From: Bacteroidia bacterium
GTDB lineage: Bacteria > Bacteroidota > Bacteroidia > J057
Length of the DNA: 64,000 nt
Assembly: GCA_041391665.1 (NCBI GenBank)
Contig: JAWKNO010000003.1
Location: 496,001-560,000, forward strand
Direction: 5' to 3'
The notes under the pieces are model-generated. The model saw only the letters and a list, made by a program, of their open reading frames with translations. It ran no database searches and was not told where the DNA came from. Of the stretch, positions 60,853-64,000 are shown piece by piece. Within the stretch, counting starts at the first letter, position 1. Each line of letters starts with the position of its first letter. A program made the position numbers and the translations under genes.

Positions 60853-61521
60853 TCATGCCTGATTCTTCGGAGTTCTTTTCCAGCCGGAAGAGCGTTTGGA
60901 TTGTGTCTGTACTTTTTCAGCGGAGCTCTCGACAAGAGGCACTTCTGTATTTGACACAGGTTTCTTCCATCCGGCAGGGCGACCACGGCGTTTTACCGGC
61001 GCATCAATAGAAACTTTTTTTACGGGAGTTTTGGCAGTTGTATCAACGGGCTTCTTCCATCCGACGGGACGACCGCGGCGTTTAACGGGTGCCTCTGCCA
61101 CAACTTCTGCCGCAGGTGTATCTGCTACGGTTTCTGTTGCTTTTTTCAATGCAGCGGGACGACCGCGGCGTTTAACGGGTGCCTCTGACACAACTTCATT
61201 TGCGGGAGTTTCGACCACCGTTACAGCTTCACTTTTCACCTGAGCAGGGCGACCACGGCGTTTAGTGGGAGTTGTCGTTTTCGCAGCAGGCGTTTTAGCG
61301 GTCTTAGTTGTCTTCACCGTGCGGGAACCGCGTTTTTTGGGCTCAGGAACGACCACTTCAGGTGCAGGGATTTCGGCCATAGCAACGGTTTCTGTGGATT
61401 CCACTACCTCAACTGGCTGAGATTTGCTTAATTGTTCTTCAAGGATACGTTCAATTTTTGCCAGCTTCTTATTCAGGGTTTTTATTTCCCGTACCCACTT
61501 GTTAATTTTTTTTGCTTTCAC
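60853..61521 (-). CDS. AT-hook repeat, histone H1-like basic protein
   Basis: A 222-aa basic protein. The N-terminal coiled coil (MKAKKINKWVREIKTLNKKLAKIERILEEQL, about 1-31) is followed by Lys/Pro/Ala/Val-rich linker and four AT-hook motifs of the type KRRGRP (in TPTKRRGRPAQ, PVKRRGRPAALKK, PVKRRGRPVGWKK and PVKRRGRPAGWKK). AT-hooks bind the minor groove of AT-rich DNA, so a nucleoid-associated role is likely. The start is GTG at 61521; no ATG exists near. A 9-bp perfect hairpin lies 18 bp upstream. Repeat number may vary between strains. Confidence 0.82.
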   Translation of the reverse strand: MKAKKINKWVREIKTLNKKLAKIERILEEQLSKSQPVEVVESTETVAMAEIPAPEVVVPEPKKRGSRTVKTTKTAKTPAAKTTTPTKRRGRPAQVKSEAVTVVETPANEVVSEAPVKRRGRPAALKKATETVADTPAAEVVAEAPVKRRGRPVGWKKPVDTTAKTPVKKVSIDAPVKRRGRPAGWKKPVSNTEVPLVESSAEKVQTQSKRSSGWKRTPKNQA

Positions 61522-61538
61522 TTTTACTGATTGATTAA

Positions 61539-61560
61539 AATACTTTTCTAAAAAAGTATT
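61539..61560 (-). promoter_or_regulatory. Perfect inverted repeat upstream of the AT-hook gene
   Basis: AATACTTTT-CTAA-AAAAGTATT, a perfect 9-bp palindrome, is placed 18 bp upstream of the GTG start. It could be a protein-binding operator (perhaps for the AT-hook protein itself, as the site is AT-only) or a leader hairpin; this is inference. Confidence 0.4.
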
Positions 61561-61682
61561 ATGTCTTGCATGAGCTGTCTAATTAGCTATAAAATTACAA
61601 CAAATAATAAAAATAGAAAGAATTAAATATAATCATGTAAAAGTAGTTGCCAAATAAGTGGAAAATATTTCCCTCCCTGTAA

Positions 61683-62384
61683 TCAGATCGACTGGAATTT
61701 TTTATACAACCAACTGATAAAAAGCAGGTTCACGGAAACTCCTATACCCGAGTAAACTATCATTTTTGTGAAAATTTCGATACTCCCAAAAGCCTTATAT
61801 ACCCAGTAAAAGGGAATGATTCCTCCGGCATACTCCCAGTCCGGAACGGCAAAAATAAATACCAGCGGAAGCATAGACAGGAAATTCAGCCCTTTTAAAA
61901 AAGTAACACCTTCTACTTTATTTCTCGCCAAAGTAATACAGAGAAGTGTAATCAAAGGAGCCGTCAAACCCGTTTGTAAAGACAATAAAACAGCATTAAA
62001 AAAATTAACTCCGGCAGTTTCAGAAAATACAATCGTAACCCACGAGGCGAAAAACCCTAAAAGAGTGATAAACAACAGCCGGAATAAAATAAATGTTCCT
62101 GACGAAACCGGCATTACCCGAAGTACTGTAAACAGGTTTTCATCCTTTTCATCCAGCATAATCATCGAACTTAAAAATGCCGGCCCGGTAACACTCACCA
62201 GACAAAGTATAGCCAGGACATACAACCGGTAGTCTTTTATGAGCGGGAAATAATTGACTGTCAATGGGAAGCCAAACCGCATAAGAACCGCCATAATTAC
62301 CGGCAAAAAGCAGAAAATAATCAGCACCTTGTCCCGGAAAATATTCCGGATATCATTGCGGACAAGTATGAGGAAGTAATTCAT
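61683..62384 (-). CDS. ABC exporter permease subunit B
   Basis: A 233-aa ABC-2-type membrane subunit with six hydrophobic segments (about 20-40, 50-72, 90-115, 120-145, 160-180 and 205-228). The N-terminus FLILVRNDIRNIFRDKVLIIFCFLPVIMAVL is typical of the fluoroquinolone-exporter-like group (Rv2686c/Rv2687c type). It is the last gene of a three-gene unit and lies 20 bp after the other permease. Substrate unknown. Confidence 0.8.
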   Translation of the reverse strand: MNYFLILVRNDIRNIFRDKVLIIFCFLPVIMAVLMRFGFPLTVNYFPLIKDYRLYVLAILCLVSVTGPAFLSSMIMLDEKDENLFTVLRVMPVSSGTFILFRLLFITLLGFFASWVTIVFSETAGVNFFNAVLLSLQTGLTAPLITLLCITLARNKVEGVTFLKGLNFLSMLPLVFIFAVPDWEYAGGIIPFYWVYKAFGSIEIFTKMIVYSGIGVSVNLLFISWLYKKFQSI

Positions 62385-62404
62385 ATCATTTTATTTACTG
62401 AAGA

Positions 62405-63091
62405 TCAGTTGTATTTAATAAATGCCTTTTTCGCCTGAATAAATAATATCCATATCCACGGAACAGGATAAAACACAGCATATAAAATATCTCCGGTTTG
62501 GGAGAATCCGGTAAAAGCTGCTTCGAATAAATTTAAAGCAGCCTGAGTGGGAATAAAATAAAGTAACCAGCTGTCTGTCAGGTGGAAAAAATTTAACAAA
62601 GGAAGTATTAGCGGTGTAAGAAAAAATGGCAGGATCATTAAATACTGATTCAGTGTGCGGACACGCGACACGCCTATATACCCGATTAATAAAGCTAGAA
62701 AGGAAGAATAAATAATTCCCAGTAACAAGTACAAATAATTAAAGTCCCAGCCATGGGCAATAATAGCCATAATAAATCCTGCGGGAATAGAAATCAGGGT
62801 TAGAGAAAAGGCTTTTGCCCAGATATAAACAGATGGTTTTAAGGGAGTTATGACCAGGGCCTGAATGGTGTTTGCACCTTTTTCAAATAAGACCAATACA
62901 CCGATAAACATAAACCCCAGCATAGCAGGATCAGAAAATATCAACGTAATTAATATTTTTTCATAGCCCTTCATGGGTAAAAAATAAAAAATCGCGGCAT
63001 AACTAATTGTAACCAGTGCTGTAATTGTCACAATATGGTACCGAATCTGAAGTCTCAGTTCCCATCCGATGGTATTAAGGAGCATTTTCAT
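62405..63091 (-). CDS. ABC exporter permease subunit A
   Basis: A 228-aa ABC-2-type permease with six hydrophobic segments. The N-terminus LLNTIGWELRLQIRYHIVTITALVTISYAAIFYFLP and the KGANTIQALVITPLKPSVYIWAKAFSLTLISIPAGFIMA portion are standard for this two-permease exporter group. Its ATG overlaps the stop of the ATPase gene by 4 bp (ATGA), so the two are translationally coupled. Together with the second permease and the ATPase it forms an exporter of unknown substrate, possibly drugs or lipids. Confidence 0.82.
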   Translation of the reverse strand: MKMLLNTIGWELRLQIRYHIVTITALVTISYAAIFYFLPMKGYEKILITLIFSDPAMLGFMFIGVLVLFEKGANTIQALVITPLKPSVYIWAKAFSLTLISIPAGFIMAIIAHGWDFNYLYLLLGIIYSSFLALLIGYIGVSRVRTLNQYLMILPFFLTPLILPLLNFFHLTDSWLLYFIPTQAALNLFEAAFTGFSQTGDILYAVFYPVPWIWILFIQAKKAFIKYN

Positions 63092-63939
63092 ATTAGTCTT
63101 TTTCCCGTTACCTGAATAAAAATATCCTCAAGTGAAGCCTCTTGTGAGTGAATGGATTCCAGCGGATGTTTTTGTAATATCTGCTGAAAACCTGCATTTA
63201 GCGCAAGGTTTTCCAGTGGAAAATCTTCTTTTTGCAGACTTCCATTTCGGTATTCTACTGTGACCATTTTTTGTCCGTAATCCATCCTGAGCTGGCGCGG
63301 GGTATCGATTGTGCGAATTTCCCCATCAGAAATAAATGCCACCCTGTCGCATAGTTCATTTGCATCTTGCATATTATGTGTGGTCAGGAATATGGTTTTC
63401 CCCAATACTTTTTGCTGAATAATGATATCTTTCATGATCCGGGCATTGTAGGGATCGAGGCCGGAAGTGGGTTCGTCAAAAAATAAAACTTCAGGATTGT
63501 GAAGGAGGGCGCGGATAAAATTCAGCCGCATCTTCATGCCTTTGGAATATTCCTCCACTCTTTTATCAGCATCAGGATCAAGTCCGACCATTGCCAGCAA
63601 TTCCATCGGATCGGCAGTTTTGCGTTTATAAAAAGAGGCAAAAAAAGCCAGATTTTCCCGGGCGGTAAGTTTGAGATAATGGTTGGGCAATTCGAAACCC
63701 ACGCCAATATGCTCGTAAAATGTGTGATCCCACGAAGGGAGCGGCTTGTCGAGAATGGAGATTTCTCCAGAGTAGCCACTCAGCAGGCGTATCAAAATTT
63801 TCTGAACCGTGCTTTTCCCTGCACCACTTGGGCCCAGAAACCCCAGGATTTCCCCTTTTTTTAAGTCAAAACTTATGTTTTTGACAGTAGGCGCTTTATT
63901 GCCACGGTAGGTAAATTGAAGATTATTTACAGAAATCAT
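63088..63939 (-). CDS. ABC exporter ATPase (drug/fluoroquinolone-type)
   Basis: A 283-aa ATP-binding subunit of the DrrA/NatA-like ABC-2 group. Walker A GPSGAGKST (about 36-44), Q-loop HIGVGFELPNHYLKLTARENL, signature in EYSKGMKMRLNFIRALLHNPEVL, Walker B VLFFDEPTSGLD and H-loop TTHNMQDANELCD are all present. The signature is YSKGM rather than LSGGQ, as usual in this group. It is the first gene of the exporter unit within the window; a partial frame ends 11 bp upstream and may be another gene of the same operon. Confidence 0.9.
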   Translation of the reverse strand: MISVNNLQFTYRGNKAPTVKNISFDLKKGEILGFLGPSGAGKSTVQKILIRLLSGYSGEISILDKPLPSWDHTFYEHIGVGFELPNHYLKLTARENLAFFASFYKRKTADPMELLAMVGLDPDADKRVEEYSKGMKMRLNFIRALLHNPEVLFFDEPTSGLDPYNARIMKDIIIQQKVLGKTIFLTTHNMQDANELCDRVAFISDGEIRTIDTPRQLRMDYGQKMVTVEYRNGSLQKEDFPLENLALNAGFQQILQKHPLESIHSQEASLEDIFIQVTGKRLI

Positions 63940-63950
63940 AGCGAAGATGA

Positions 63951-64000
63951 TTAAAAGCGACTGACCAGTCGCACGATGGTCAAAAAATATACGCGACTAC
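63951..64000 (-). CDS. Possible C-terminal end of an upstream gene (partial)
   Basis: A minus-strand frame enters from the window edge and ends with TAA at 63951-63953, coding VYFLTIVRLVSRF at its end. It lies 11 bp upstream of the ABC ATPase start, as expected for a preceding gene in the same operon, which in related exporters is often a TetR regulator. With about 15 codons visible, neither reality nor function can be decided. Confidence 0.25.
   Translation of the reverse strand, partial: SRVYFLTIVRLVSRF

Noticed and set aside
1..64000. tRNA, rRNA, riboswitch or phage genes
   Set aside because: No cloverleaf-like tract, conserved rRNA segment, known riboswitch core, integrase, terminase or capsid-like product was recognised on reading either strand; short or divergent RNAs could be missed without a covariance search.

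Overview
The window comes from a Bacteroidota chromosome. Three large secreted proteins carry C-terminal type IX secretion (T9SS) sorting domains. Several starts are preceded by TAnnTTTG-type -7 elements instead of Shine-Dalgarno motifs. Gene content is typical of environmental polysaccharide-degrading members of the phylum (sulfatase, beta-helix lyase-like protein, CotH-like kinase, Tat-exported Gfo/Idh/MocA oxidoreductase, uronate isomerase). A finer placement (for example Saprospiria or Cytophagia) cannot be made from the sequence alone. No rRNA, tRNA, CRISPR array, phage or insertion sequence was seen.

Layout. 1-13.3 kb: the 3' part of a MacB/FtsX-type permease gene, a Tat-exported oxidoreductase with a CotH-like kinase, an RraA-family protein, a SpoU/TrmH methyltransferase, a small beta-barrel/MORN gene pair, a secreted esterase, and a sulfatase whose C-terminal half looks like a PhoD phosphatase without its metal ligands. 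13.5-23.4 kb: two tandem paralogous T9SS proteins; the first is 2287 aa and has grown by 531-bp repeats. 23.5-32.4 kb: two P-loop kinases, a LarA-family racemase, a fatty-acid desaturase, a BON-LysM protein, and a kinase/M23 peptidase/class III aminotransferase fusion. 32.5-37.5 kb: a 166-bp tandem duplication, a LolD-type ATPase, a 13-unit heptamer array, an MscS channel, an ECF sigma factor coupled to a 77-aa protein, and pyruvate dehydrogenase E1 beta.

37.6-47.2 kb: a beta-helix T9SS protein, a Bax-inhibitor-1 protein, a coupled response regulator and hybrid histidine kinase, an alpha/beta hydrolase and DNA polymerase III delta. 47.2-59.6 kb: an organic-acid region with uronate isomerase (uxaC) in one operon with a three-part TRAP transporter, a DASS-LldP carboxylate transporter pair flanked by two PepSY-like paralogs, an Nramp-fold transporter lacking the metal motif, and an operon of 2-hydroxyacid dehydrogenase, amidotransferase-like and GNAT genes. 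59.7-64 kb: a SWIM zinc-finger protein, a lysine-rich coiled coil, an AT-hook protein and a three-gene ABC exporter.

Functionally, the 47-56 kb block reads as uptake and first-step catabolism of hexuronates plus C3/C4 carboxylates. The secreted proteins suggest capture and processing of sulfated or uronate-containing polysaccharides. No single complete new defence or biosynthetic system is evident. The most unusual items are the kinase-M23-aminotransferase fusion with all three active sites intact, the sulfatase with a pseudo-PhoD tail, the expanding PKD repeat gene, and the two repeat structures that reach into gene ends (166-bp tandem duplication and heptamer array).
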